Assembly: GCF_005576615.1 (NCBI RefSeq)
Contig: NZ_CP040330.1
Coordinates: 2,976,001 to 3,040,000, forward strand
DNA from: Natrinema versiforme
GTDB lineage: Archaea; Halobacteriota; Halobacteria; Halobacteriales; Natrialbaceae
Length of the DNA: 64,000 nucleotides
Direction: 5' to 3'
Under the pieces are notes generated by a model that saw nothing but the letters and a program-made list of their open reading frames with translations, did not search any database and was not told the DNA's origin. Position 1 is the first letter of the stretch, and the number at the start of each line of letters is the position of its first letter. The position numbers were made by a program, and so were the translations under genes. Below are positions 1-8,780 of this stretch, piece after piece.

Positions 1-983
1 TGGGTGCTGACAACGAACTCGGCGCGGAAGTCGCCGAGGAGGACATCGACGAGGTCCAAAACGCCATCGACTCGATCCCGACCCACGAGGTCGACGCCTT
101 CCTGATCGTTTCGGGGATGGGTGGCGGCACCGGCTCGGGCGGCGCGCCCGTCCTCGCGAAACACCTCAAGCGAATCTACACGATCCCCGTCTACGGGCTC
201 GGCGTCCTGCCGGGGACGGACGAAGGCGGGATCTACACGCTCAACGCGGCGCGATCCTTCCAGACGTTCGTCCGCGAGGTCGACAACCTGCTCGTCTTCG
301 ACAACGACTCCTGGCGACAGACCGGCGAGTCCGTCGAAGGCGGCTACGAGCAGATCAACGAGGAGATCGTCCGTCGCTTCGGCATCCTCTTCGGTGCCGG
401 TGAAGTCGGCGACGGACAGGAAGTCGCCGAGAGCGTCGTCGACTCTTCGGAGATCATCAACACGCTTTCCGGTGGTGGTGTCTCGACCGTCGGCTTCGCG
501 AGCGAGGAGGTCGAACTGAACTCCGGCGGCGGCCTCCTCTCGCGGTTCACCGGCGACGACGGTGGCGGCACAGACGACGACCTCGACGCCGCGAACACGA
601 CGAACCGCATCACGAGCCTCGTCCGCAAGGCCGCGCTCGGCCGGCTCACGCTCCCCTGCGAGATCGAAGGCACCGAGCGCGCCCTGCTCGTGCTCTCCGG
701 TCCCTCGGAGTACCTGAACCGGAAAGGCATCGAACGCGGCCGCAAGTGGCTCGAGGAGGAAACGGGAAGCATGGAAGTTCGCGGTGGCGACTTCCCGCGA
801 GAGGAGCCCGAGGTGGCCGCGGCGATCTTGCTCTCCGGCGTGACGAACGTCCCCCGGATCAAGCGCCTGCAGCAGGTGGCCATCGAGGCACAGGACAACA
901 TCGACGACATCCAGCAGGAGAGCGAAGAGAACCTCGAGGAACTCGTCGAAGACGACGAGGACGAACTCGAGCCGCTGTTCTAG
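1..983 (+). CDS. cetZ1: CetZ tubulin-like GTPase, 5'-truncated by window edge
   Basis: Tubulin-superfamily cytoskeletal GTPase; CetZ proteins control cell shape and motility in haloarchaea. The reading frame is open from base 3, so the N-terminus lies outside the window and 326 residues are visible. The GTP-binding T4 loop GGGTGSGG is at bases 120-143, followed by a typical CetZ body (AALGRLTLPCEIEG, then NRKGIERGRKW) and the acidic tail that ends ELEPLF. It has no FtsZ-type C-terminal peptide. The order cetZ, cofC, cofG is, from memory, that around cetZ1 in Haloferax, which is why I use that symbol. The family call is firm; the paralog number is inference. Confidence 0.9.
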   Translation, partial: GADNELGAEVAEEDIDEVQNAIDSIPTHEVDAFLIVSGMGGGTGSGGAPVLAKHLKRIYTIPVYGLGVLPGTDEGGIYTLNAARSFQTFVREVDNLLVFDNDSWRQTGESVEGGYEQINEEIVRRFGILFGAGEVGDGQEVAESVVDSSEIINTLSGGGVSTVGFASEEVELNSGGGLLSRFTGDDGGGTDDDLDAANTTNRITSLVRKAALGRLTLPCEIEGTERALLVLSGPSEYLNRKGIERGRKWLEEETGSMEVRGGDFPREEPEVAAAILLSGVTNVPRIKRLQQVAIEAQDNIDDIQQESEENLEELVEDDEDELEPLF

Positions 984-1127
984 GCCCTCGTTCTTTCGAT
1001 TTTCGACGCCGCGAGCGGTCGCACTCGTGTCGGGGGGCACGAGATCGGAGCACACGTGTCTCCGGGGGGTACCGGTCGCACTCCGACGTGTTTTTGAGCG
1101 CGCCCGGACTACCGCAACTAGATTCAG

Positions 1128-1850
1128 ATGCGCGTCGTCGTCCCGTTCGCCGCCGAGACGCCGAAAACTCGCCTCGAGTCAGTACTCACGCCGGCCGAGC
1201 GGTCGGCCGTCGCCCGCGCCATGCTCGCAGACGTCCTGGGCGCGATCGTCGACGCCGGCCACGAGCCGACAGTCGTCTCGACCGCGTCCCTCGCGCTCGA
1301 GGATCTCGAACTCCCGAGCGAGGTCGCCGCGTCGACGTCGATCACGGTCGACGACCGGTCGCTGACGGACGCGGTCAACGCGCGGCTGCCGGGGACTGAC
1401 GGGAACGAGGATGGCGAGAGCGAGAGCGACGACGCGGCCACTGCTCCCGACCGCGAACCCGTCGCCGTCGTCATGGCCGACCTCGCGCTGGCGACTGCCG
1501 ACGCGCTTGAGGAACTCCTGTCCGCGTCGGCAGACGTCGCGATCGCACCGGGGCGGGGCGGCGGGACGAACGCGCTCGTCGTTCGCCATCCCGAGTTCCG
1601 CGTGGACTACCACGGCACCTCGTATCTCGACCACTGCGAGATCGCCCGCGAGGTCGGCGCGACCCTCGAGACGATCGACTCGTTCCGGCTGGCGACCGAT
1701 ATCGACGAGCCGGCCGATCTCGTCGAGGTGCTCGTCCACGGGTGCGAGGGCGACCGTGCGCCCGCTCGACTCCGCGAGCTGGGGTTCGAACTCGACGATC
1801 GAGCCGGCCGAGTCGACATCGCCCGGAGCGAGGATCGCGCGAGGAAGTGA
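1128..1850 (+). CDS. cofC: 2-phospho-L-lactate guanylyltransferase CofC
   Basis: Nucleotidyltransferase that activates 2-phospholactate (or PEP) with GTP for coenzyme F420 synthesis. The 240-aa length is close to the family norm. It begins MRVVVPFAAETPKTRL, giving the VPF-x-KTRL start typical of CofC, has LTPAERSAVARAML, and carries the nucleotide-binding segment IAPGRGGGTNALVVRHPEF near residues 140-160. An acidic insertion (about residues 95-115) is a haloarchaeal embellishment. It lies 67 bp upstream of cofG on the same strand, so the two are probably co-transcribed. Confidence 0.92.
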   Translation: MRVVVPFAAETPKTRLESVLTPAERSAVARAMLADVLGAIVDAGHEPTVVSTASLALEDLELPSEVAASTSITVDDRSLTDAVNARLPGTDGNEDGESESDDAATAPDREPVAVVMADLALATADALEELLSASADVAIAPGRGGGTNALVVRHPEFRVDYHGTSYLDHCEIAREVGATLETIDSFRLATDIDEPADLVEVLVHGCEGDRAPARLRELGFELDDRAGRVDIARSEDRARK

Positions 1851-1917
1851 TCGGTCGCGCTCGAGGCGATCACGTCGAGGGAAGGCCTTATGTGCCGAGC
1901 GACGACATCCAGAGGTA

Positions 1918-3081
1918 ATGTTTCCCGGGGCGAGCGAGTACGGCGTCGATATCGCGGTCGACGACGGAGCCGTCGACGAGCTGTTACAGATCAGCCCGAG
2001 CGACGTCGAGGCACCGCCGTCACTGACCTTTTCCCGAAACGTGTTCATCCCGCTGACCACGGCCTGTCGCTACACCTGTACCTACTGCACCTACTTCGAC
2101 CCGCCGGGACAGGCCTCCCTGCTCTCGCTCGAGGAGGTCCGCGAGATCTGTCAGCGCGGGGCCGACGCCGGCTGTACGGAGGCGCTGTTTACCTTCGGCG
2201 ACGACCCGGACGAGCGCTACACCGAGATCCACGCGCAACTCGAGGAGTGGGGACACGACTCGATCCACACCTACCTGCGGGAGGCGTGCGAGGTGGCCTT
2301 AGAGGAGGGACTGCTCCCCCACGCGAATCCGGGCGATCAGACCCGCGAGCAGATGGCGGCCGTCGCGGACGTCAACGCCAGCATGGGCGTGATGCTCGAG
2401 ACGACCGCCGAGGTGGGCGCACACGCGGGGCCGCGGCGCAAGGTGCCCGGCCAGCGGCTCCGGACCCTGAAAAACGCGGGCGAACTGGACGTGGCTTTCA
2501 CGACCGGTATTCTGGTGGGGATCGGCGAGGACTGGCGCGACCGCGCGGAGAGCCTGCTGGCGATCCGCGAGTTACACGAGCGCTACGACCACATCCAGGA
2601 GGTGATCGTCCAACCGGTCGTGGACAACGAGCGCTGGTCGGACGGCTCGCCCGATCTCGCGACGATGCGGCAGGTGACGGCGATGGCCCGCGTCGCGCTC
2701 CCCGAGGCGGTCTCCGTGCAGGTCCCGCCGAACCTCGCCCCCGCGAAGGAACTGATCGACTGCGGCGTCGACGATCTGGGCGGCGTCTCGCCGGTCACCG
2801 ACGACCACATCAACCCCGAGTACAAGTGGCCCGCGCTGCGCGAACTCGAGGCGATCGCCGACCACGCGGGCGTGCCGCTCGGCGAACGGCTCCCGGTCTA
2901 CGAGCGGTTCCTGCCCGCAGACCTGCGGACGACAGGGTTCGACGGCACCCTCGCCGACGGCGCGGACGGCGACCGGGAGTGGATTTCGCCGACGATTCGG
3001 GACGCGCTCGGTCGAGACGATTCGGCCGGCCGGCGCTACCGATCCGTGCTCCGGGACGAGACGGCGGCTACAGCTGACTAA
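1918..3081 (+). CDS. cofG: 7,8-didemethyl-8-hydroxy-5-deazariboflavin synthase subunit CofG
   Basis: Radical SAM enzyme that with CofH builds the deazaflavin chromophore (FO) of coenzyme F420. The 387-aa product has the iron-sulfur motif CRYTCTYC (Cys50, Cys54, Cys57). The start MFPGASEYGVDI resembles the usual CofG N-terminus; the frame remains open upstream to 1411 but only as readthrough of cofC in another frame, so I use the ATG at 1918. Later segments such as ANPGDQT, MGVMLETTAE and GVDDLGGVSPVTDDHINPE are typical of the family. Its partner cofH is at 6819-8198 on the other strand. Confidence 0.95.
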   Translation: MFPGASEYGVDIAVDDGAVDELLQISPSDVEAPPSLTFSRNVFIPLTTACRYTCTYCTYFDPPGQASLLSLEEVREICQRGADAGCTEALFTFGDDPDERYTEIHAQLEEWGHDSIHTYLREACEVALEEGLLPHANPGDQTREQMAAVADVNASMGVMLETTAEVGAHAGPRRKVPGQRLRTLKNAGELDVAFTTGILVGIGEDWRDRAESLLAIRELHERYDHIQEVIVQPVVDNERWSDGSPDLATMRQVTAMARVALPEAVSVQVPPNLAPAKELIDCGVDDLGGVSPVTDDHINPEYKWPALRELEAIADHAGVPLGERLPVYERFLPADLRTTGFDGTLADGADGDREWISPTIRDALGRDDSAGRRYRSVLRDETAATAD

Positions 3082-3137
3082 CAGAACCCAGTACACTCTT
3101 TCGGCGGCGCTGAAATCCCTGTTTCCGGACGCCTCGA

Positions 3138-3548
3138 CTAAAAGTAGTCCTCGTGGACCGCGAGACCCTCGTCCTCGAGCACCGGTCCCTCCACATTCGT
3201 CGACCCATTTGCCCGGTCGACTACCTCCTCGCAGGGAATTTCGATCACGCCGTCGTCGCGGGCAGCTGCGAGCGAGTCGACGGAGACGCTGTAAACCACC
3301 CGATCCAGCCCCGCGTAGACGATCGCGCTCGCACACATCGGACACGGCTCGGTACTGGTGTACATCGTACAGGATGCGCGCTCGTCGGGCTCGAGTTCGC
3401 TCGCGGCCCATCGGGCTAGTTCGAACTCCGGATGGGCGGCAATATCGTCGTCGGTGAGGGTGGTGTTCTCCGCAGTCCGGACGACCTCGTCGTCGACGAC
3501 GAGCAGCGATCCGAAGGGCGTGTTGCCGTGGTCGACCGCCGATTCCGA
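3138..3548 (-). pseudogene. Nucleoside/guanine deaminase-like protein lacking its N-terminus
   Basis: CMP/dCMP-type zinc deaminase domain. From base 3548 downward the frame reads SESAVDHGNTPFGSLL, then AAHPEFELARWA (His-x-Glu zinc and proton-relay site) and EPCPMCASAIVYAGLDRVVYS (PCxxC zinc site), and ends HEDYF. The catalytic half is therefore intact. The first helix expected in this family (about 20-25 residues) is missing: the frame has no ATG, GTG or TTG before the ATG at 3365, which lies after the HPE motif, and it runs straight into the end of the SDR gene. It is either a decayed gene or one damaged by the rearrangement that joined it to the SDR. Confidence 0.7.
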
Positions 3549-3582
3549 AACGCTTCCCCTCCAGGGGCACTCGAGCGAGGCG

Positions 3583-4346
3583 TTACATACAGGAGAAGCC
3601 GCCGTCGACGACCAGCGCCTGCCCGGTGATCCAGTCGGCCTCGTCGCTGGCCAGAAATAGCATCGCGTTCGCGATGTCCTCGGGCTCGCCGAGGCGCTTG
3701 AGCGGATAATACCTCGATAGCTCTTCCTTCCTCGCCGCCCACTCCTCCTCGGTGTAGTTCTTCCGGGGCATCGCGGTGTCGGTCACGCCCGGACAGACCG
3801 CGTTCGCCCGGACGCCGGCCGGGCCAACCTCCGCCGCGACGGTCCGCGTGAAGTTGACGACCGCGCCCTTCGACAGCGAGTACGCGCCGAGTTCCGGCGC
3901 GCCGATGACGCCCGCCAGCGACGCCGTGTTGACGATCGCGCCCGACCCCTGCTCCTTGAAGTGGGGGATCACGGCGTGACAGCCGTTCCAGACGCCCGTG
4001 ACGTTCACGTCCATGACTCGGTCGCGCTCGCCCTCGGCGATCTCCTCGATCTTCGCGCGCTCGTGGCTCACGCCCGCGTTGTTCACCATGATATCGAGGC
4101 CGACTCCGAGACCGCCTCGTCGACCGCCGCGTGGACCGCGTCGGCGTCGCGGATGTCTAACTCGAGTGCGGTCCCGTCCTGCCCCATGTTCTCCACGCGG
4201 TCGATCGTCTCCTGGGCCCCCTCGAGATCGACATCGGCCGCGACGATCGTCGCGCCCTCTTCGGCGAACAGTTCGGCGGCCTCCCGGCCGAGACCGGAGC
4301 CCGAACCCGTGATAAATACTGACTTACCTTCGAGTCGCATATTCAC
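3583..4346 (-). pseudogene. SDR family oxidoreductase, single-base frameshift
   Basis: Short-chain dehydrogenase/reductase with all expected motifs but in two frames. The upstream part (4346 to about 4105) has MRLEGKSVFITGSGSGLG (TGxxxGxG nucleotide site) and the DI-R-DADAV segment. The downstream part (about 4103 to 3583) has NNAGVSH, then NTASLAG, Tyr-x-x-x-Lys as YSLSK, and ends VVDGGFSCM. At 4099-4106 the minus strand reads GAGTCGGC where GAGTTCGGC would join SE to FGLDIMVNNAG, so one T seems missing. The start may be GTG 4346 or ATG 4340. It is a recent pseudogene or a sequencing error. Confidence 0.85.
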
Positions 4347-4452
4347 ATGTTATTAAGTATCATCATAAATCATCGCCCCGTAATCGGGCCCGAGCGCGGG
4401 CGGCGACTCGAGAGCACACAGCGTTATCCCCCTCCACCCACGGATACCGCGT
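4347..4452. promoter_or_regulatory. Divergent promoter region, SDR / cyclase-family gene
   Basis: This 106-bp gap separates two divergent starts and is AT-richer than its surroundings, with ATGTTATTAAGTATCATCAT at the SDR end. I cannot assign exact TATA boxes to each direction with confidence. Confidence 0.4.
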
Positions 4453-5094
4453 ATGCACGTCGATCTGAGTCACCCGATCGAGACCGGGATGCAGACGTAC
4501 CCGGACGACCCGGCCGTCGCCGTCCGGCCGCACGCGACCCACGAGGACCACGGCGTCCGCGTCGACGCCCTCGAGTGTGGCAGCCACACCGGAACCCACG
4601 TCGACGCGCCCGCCCACACCGAACCCGACGGAAAAACTCTCGAGGCGTTCCCGCTCGAGCGGTTCGCCGTCGACGCGGTCCGGATCGACTGCCGTGATCT
4701 CGGGGCCCGCGAGCCGATCCCGGCGGACCGGGTTCCGGCCGTCGACGCCGATCTCGCCGCGTTCTGGACGGGGTGGGACGCCCACTGGGGCACCGATCGC
4801 TACCTCGAGCATCCGTACCTCTCGCCGGCAGCGGCCGAGGCGTGCGTCGAGCGTGAGTTCGACGTGGCCGTGGATGCGCTCAACCCCGATCCAACTCCGA
4901 CGGAAAACGCCGGTGAGGACGAGCCAGCGGGGTTTCAGGCACACCACGCGCTGCTCGGCGACGAGCGGTTGATCCTCGAGAACCTGACGAACCTCGAGTC
5001 GGTCGGGGATCGCTTCGAACTCCGTGCGTATCCGCTGGCGCTCTCGAGCGACGGCGCGCCGGTGCGGGCCATTGGGATCGTCGAAACGGTCTAG
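4453..5094 (+). CDS. Cyclase family protein (kynurenine formamidase-like)
   Basis: Metal-dependent hydrolase of the cyclase / kynurenine formamidase fold. The signature HTGTHVDAPAH (residues 45-55) is the zinc-binding HxGTHxDxPxH motif. The N-terminus MHVDLSHPIETGMQTYP is characteristic, and a second metal or active-site segment FQAHHALLGD with ILENLTNL follows near residue 160. Its 213 aa are normal for the family. It is divergent from the damaged SDR. Substrate unknown; kynurenine genes are not seen nearby. Confidence 0.85.
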   Translation: MHVDLSHPIETGMQTYPDDPAVAVRPHATHEDHGVRVDALECGSHTGTHVDAPAHTEPDGKTLEAFPLERFAVDAVRIDCRDLGAREPIPADRVPAVDADLAAFWTGWDAHWGTDRYLEHPYLSPAAAEACVEREFDVAVDALNPDPTPTENAGEDEPAGFQAHHALLGDERLILENLTNLESVGDRFELRAYPLALSSDGAPVRAIGIVETV

Positions 5095-5320
5095 TCCTCC
5101 GTCGACCACGTGGCGGCACTCGCTATCCGTATCGGCCACGGTAGAGGCTTGCCAATCGGCGGGTGTATCAGGAAAATAGACGGCGGACGGAAGTTACCCG
5201 ACACCGCAGTGACAGTAGCGGTCGCGTTGCTCGTTCTCCGGAACCAGTGGATCTCCAGAACGATCTAGGAGAGTACTCTAGGAAAACGGTAGCATGAGAA
5301 CGCTAGGCTGCGGTAACGGG

Positions 5321-5327
5321 TTTTTAG
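5321..5327 (+). promoter_or_regulatory. Candidate TATA box for the 5352 gene
   Basis: TTTTTAG is centred 28 nt upstream of the ATG at 5352, the spacing expected if transcription starts at the start codon (leaderless mRNA). Confidence 0.4.
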
Positions 5328-5351
5328 TGATCGTTCTGTGTAGTCGTCCGT

Positions 5352-5561
5352 ATGGGACCGAAGAAGCCGTCGTTCGAGCACGAAAGCATCATTTCGGATT
5401 CGAAGGAGACCGACGGAAAGTTTTCGTGTCCGATCTGCCACGAGTTCTCGGCCGACTCCGTACGGAGTGTGAAAGGTCATATCTCGGGATCAAGAGACGA
5501 AACGCACGCAGGCCTCGGTTGGAACCACGAGGCCGAAATCAGAGCGACGGCCGATGAGTGA
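5352..5561 (+). CDS. Small C2H2-like zinc finger protein
   Basis: This 69-aa protein carries CPIC (residues 26-29) followed by VKGHISGSRDETH and WNH, giving two cysteines and several possible histidine ligands as in a C2H2-type finger. Such haloarchaeal microproteins are usually of unknown role, and DNA or protein binding is inference. It is followed 6 bp downstream by the 5568 gene, so the two are probably one transcript. It lies at the left edge of a lower-GC patch. Confidence 0.65.
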   Translation: MGPKKPSFEHESIISDSKETDGKFSCPICHEFSADSVRSVKGHISGSRDETHAGLGWNHEAEIRATADE

Positions 5562-5567
5562 CGGGTA

Positions 5568-6149
5568 ATGGTTCGAATCAAGAATCTCGGTCATCCGGCC
5601 GTCGAGATCAAACCACCGCTTGACGGGGAGCGGCATCGGTTCGAGATCCCGCGAGACGAGACGCTGTTTTTCTGGACGGCCCTCACTATCGGGACGGCGG
5701 ACCGACTTCCACGGATTTGCTCTCCACGCGGGAGCCGTCTGTTTACTGCCGGTGTGAACGCTCGAAAACGGATGTCGTTGACAGTGGCGATCGACGGAGA
5801 ACGAGTCCCCCTCATCGCTGATTCGTACTACCGAACGGGTGACTACAAGGGGTTGGCATGGTGGCTCGCCATCGATCCCATGGAGTTACCGGCATCCGTA
5901 TGTGTCCGGTTCGAAACGACGGGGAACCAGCCGATGGACAGGAGCGATCCGATCGTACTGTGGACCCGGCAGGGGGAACGGATCCGCTGGGGGACGACGA
6001 AGGAGAGTACGATCGAACTCGTCCCGAGTGATCGCCCGACGAGCGACTTCCAGACCCGCCGAGAGGACTTGTGGGAGAGCCATACGGTGTACCAGCCCGT
6101 CACGAAGCCTACTAGCCGAGTAGCTGTCTACCGACAGCGATATCGATAG
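5568..6149 (+). CDS. Hypothetical protein, 193 aa
   Basis: I do not recognise this protein. It is predicted soluble, with alternating hydrophobic stretches suggesting a beta-rich fold (VEIKPPLDGERHRFEIP, MSLTVAIDGERVPLIAD, ASVCVRFETTGNQP) and an Arg-rich C-terminus. Tryptophans are frequent in the middle (WWLAIDP, LWTRQGERIRWG). It has no signal peptide or membrane segment. Codon use is less GC-biased than in neighbouring housekeeping genes, and it sits in the patch at 5.3-6.8 kb that separates cofG from cofH, which suggests accessory DNA. Confidence 0.6.
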   Translation: MVRIKNLGHPAVEIKPPLDGERHRFEIPRDETLFFWTALTIGTADRLPRICSPRGSRLFTAGVNARKRMSLTVAIDGERVPLIADSYYRTGDYKGLAWWLAIDPMELPASVCVRFETTGNQPMDRSDPIVLWTRQGERIRWGTTKESTIELVPSDRPTSDFQTRREDLWESHTVYQPVTKPTSRVAVYRQRYR

Positions 6150-6184
6150 CCGGATCGGCAGCGAAGTCTTGCATCGGAGAACCA

Positions 6185-6631
6185 TCAATAGTCGAACAGC
6201 GGCTGAATTCCTCGATATTCCGGAAGGATCTCCCTATTGTTCCCGTGATCGAAATTGAACCGCCACGCGCTATCGTCTCTGCGCTCACTGATATCAAATC
6301 TCGAGACGAAATCAGCAAACGGAATCGTCCATCGATGTTCGTCAGTAGCCCCGAGAAAAACGAGATAGAGTGGATGATCCCGTCGAAGACTGGTCATAGA
6401 GTCCCACGTCGATCCGTAAAATGGTGACTCGTTCGTTGTCGGATCACCGGCGAACCGCGAGTATGTGACCCATATTATTTTCGTTGAATTCCGCAACTCT
6501 ATTTTCCATGCTGATCGACTGTCATACCCAGTCGTCTGTTCGATCGATCGAATCCGTGCATCACGTTCCAGCTCTTGTACTACCCGTTCTTTTAATTCAT
6601 TACCAGTACCCATATTCGTCGATTTACCCAC
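6185..6631 (-). CDS. Hypothetical protein, 148 aa, lower-GC region
   Basis: Unknown soluble alpha/beta protein. The N-terminus is a charged helix (NELKERVVQELERDARI), followed by strands (AWKIELRNSTKIIWVTYSRF, PLYLVFLGATDEHRWTIPF). A restriction-endonuclease-like fold is conceivable from the E-x-K-like strand but unproven. The start may be Met1 (6631) or Met7 (6613). It converges with the 5568 gene. The gene and the 187 bp upstream are markedly AT-richer than the flanks, a sign of horizontal acquisition. Confidence 0.6.
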   Translation of the reverse strand: MGKSTNMGTGNELKERVVQELERDARIRSIEQTTGYDSRSAWKIELRNSTKIIWVTYSRFAGDPTTNESPFYGSTWDSMTSLRRDHPLYLVFLGATDEHRWTIPFADFVSRFDISERRDDSAWRFNFDHGNNREILPEYRGIQPLFDY

Positions 6632-6818
6632 AAGACGTTGTCAAACTATCTCTATAGCAGAGATCCTCGATAAATCGGAAGTCCGCTACGCCTCCAGTGC
6701 CCGTTACTCTATATCAGAGCCGACTTTTCGCAACGAACAGCGCGATCGATTGGTTTCCAAGTGTTATTTCCAACTCTGTCTAAACGAACCAAACCCGTAT
6801 GCCTGTCGATCTGCCCGA

Positions 6819-8198
6819 TCAATCGTCGGCCGGAAGCGCCCGCTCCTCCCGTTCCGCTCGAGTCAGCAGCGGCGTGCCGTCGGCCTTTGGGCCGAGTCGG
6901 GGACCGAAGGGCGGGTCGTCGGGGTCGATGACGCGGCGCTGCTCGTAGTCGGTCGAGCGTTCGACGGGGACGCGGCCGATCGAGGCGATCATCTCGACGT
7001 AGTCCTCGAACGAGCGGAACTCGCCGAAGCCGCCGCCCGCTCGTTTAGTAATCTCCTCGGAGAGGATCGTTCCCATGTAGTCGTCGGCCCCGCAGTTGAG
7101 CATCTTCAACCCTTGCTCGTCGCCGTACTTGACCCACGAGGACTGGATGTGGTCGACGTTGTCGAGGAACAGCCGCGAGACGGCGATCAGCAGTTCGTCC
7201 TCGTCGATGCTCGGGCCGCTCGAGACCACGTCGTGTTCGAACAGCGGCGTGTTCTGGTGGACGAAAGAGAGCGGGACGAACTCGGTGATGTTGCCGGTCC
7301 GGTCCTGCAAGTCCCGAATTCGTTTCAGGTGCAGCGCGCGGTGGGCCTCGTTCTCGACGTGGCCGTACATGATCGTCGCAGTCATCCCGAGTCCGACGTT
7401 CGCGGCGGCCTCCATGGCCTCGAGCCAGTCCTCGGTGCCGATCTTGCCCGGGCAGATCACGTCGCGGACTTCCTCGACGAGGATCTCGGCCGCGGTTCCG
7501 GGAACGGTATCGAGGCCAGCGTCTTTCAGCCGCCGGTAGACCTCCTCGTAGGACCAGTCGGTGCCCCGGCGGGCGTGGTAGGCCTCTTCGGGCGTCATCG
7601 AGTGGACGTGGACGCCGTCGACGCTCATCGCCGAAATCTGGTCCGTGTAGGTGCCGGGGCTGGTGTCGTACCGTTCGGGGGGCTTGTAGTTGACTTCCTT
7701 CGGGTTCGGGTGGTCGTCGAGGAGGTCCCGGTGTTCCTCGTCGAGCGCGAACGCGGGGTGGAGCCCGGAGACCGACGTGACCTCGTAGATCCCCCGCTCG
7801 ACCGCATCGGAGACGATCTCGCGGGACTCCGCGGGCGTCTTCGTGAAGCCGGCCGTCTCGATCTCCGTCTCGCTCTCGAAGGTGTGGGCGGCGTCCTTGA
7901 AGTTACAGAACAGACAGCCCACGTTACAGGCCGTCGTGACGTTGTTGTTCAGGTTCGCGATGAAGGTGACCTCCTCGCCGACCTGCTCGGCCCGGCGGCG
8001 GTCGGCCGCCTCGAGCACGCGCTCCTTGCGTTTCCGGTCGATCCCCTCGCTCTCGGTCCCTGTGGTGAGTAACTCGATCGCGTCGTCGACCGCGAGTCGC
8101 TCGCCGTCGCGCGCCTTTGCCAGTGCGTTCTCGAAGGACTGGTCGGTCTCGGGAACGTGATCGAACGTGAGGTCGGCCTCGGTCACCGGTCGCTCCAT
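6819..8198 (-). CDS. cofH: 5-amino-6-(D-ribitylamino)uracil--L-tyrosine 4-hydroxyphenyl transferase CofH
   Basis: Radical SAM subunit of FO synthase: it joins the tyrosine-derived hydroxybenzyl group to the ribityl-uracil, and CofG then closes the ring. The 459-aa protein has CNVGCLFCNF (Cys91, Cys95, Cys98) and family segments SVSGLHPAF, HVHSMTPEEAYHARR, PGTAAEILVEEVRDVICPGK and MYGHVENEAHRALHLKRIRDLQ. The frame is open 48 codons further upstream, but MERPVTEADL at 8198 is the natural N-terminus; the extension would overlap the divergent 8343 gene's promoter. Confidence 0.95.
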   Translation of the reverse strand: MERPVTEADLTFDHVPETDQSFENALAKARDGERLAVDDAIELLTTGTESEGIDRKRKERVLEAADRRRAEQVGEEVTFIANLNNNVTTACNVGCLFCNFKDAAHTFESETEIETAGFTKTPAESREIVSDAVERGIYEVTSVSGLHPAFALDEEHRDLLDDHPNPKEVNYKPPERYDTSPGTYTDQISAMSVDGVHVHSMTPEEAYHARRGTDWSYEEVYRRLKDAGLDTVPGTAAEILVEEVRDVICPGKIGTEDWLEAMEAAANVGLGMTATIMYGHVENEAHRALHLKRIRDLQDRTGNITEFVPLSFVHQNTPLFEHDVVSSGPSIDEDELLIAVSRLFLDNVDHIQSSWVKYGDEQGLKMLNCGADDYMGTILSEEITKRAGGGFGEFRSFEDYVEMIASIGRVPVERSTDYEQRRVIDPDDPPFGPRLGPKADGTPLLTRAEREERALPADD

Positions 8199-8342
8199 CG
8201 ACGTAACGATACCCGTACAGCGAGAAAAGCATGATGGATCAGGAACCGTCGTCCGCCCCGGCGTCTCCGGCCGCGGCTCGCTCGAGACAACTCGGAGTTC
8301 GCAGGTCCCGAAGCTATCCGCGAGGCGAGCGAAGGCAAGCAT

Positions 8343-8630
8343 ATGAGTTCACGGACGCCGGAGGAGTGTATCGACCTCGCTCTCGACGACGAAGCCGCCG
8401 ACGGGCGGCGAACCGATGCGATTCGCGAACTGAAGACGGCAAACGAGTGCGACGAACTCGCGGCGCTCGTCCGCCGGGAGAACTTGGCCGATCAGTATCG
8501 CCGGCAGGCCCTCGAGGCACTCGCGACGCCCCAGTGCGATTCGACGCTTCGAACCCTCGTCGAAGACGGGCTCGAGGGATCGCTACAGGACGACGCCAAG
8601 GAGTTACTCGCGACCGTCGAGGACGGCTGA
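8343..8630 (+). CDS. Haloarchaeal helical protein, HEAT-like, 95 aa
   Basis: Small acidic all-helical protein. Two consecutive helix pairs can be read (RTDAIRELKTANECDELAALVRRENLADQYRRQALEALA is the first, then CDSTLRTLVEDGL and DDAKELLATVEDG), which suggests HEAT-like repeats, although no motif is decisive. It is divergent from cofH with 144 bp between. No membrane segment or metal site. Function unknown; I infer only a protein-binding scaffold. Confidence 0.6.
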   Translation: MSSRTPEECIDLALDDEAADGRRTDAIRELKTANECDELAALVRRENLADQYRRQALEALATPQCDSTLRTLVEDGLEGSLQDDAKELLATVEDG

Positions 8631-8780
8631 GAGCGTGGCCGAATCCGTCGGTTCGCACACGAGTCATGCGCTCGCGCCGCCGATCAGCGGTCTCCCGCGC
8701 GATACTGAAACCTTCTTACGGTCCGGCCACGGCAACTGGGATATGAACTGCGGGAGCGGACACGGTCTGGGGTGTCTCGA

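Noticed and set aside
6465-8072. 535-aa plus-strand frame opposite cofH
   Set aside because: cofH is certain from CNVGCLFCNF and family segments; the plus frame has no motif and spans the AT-rich spacer.
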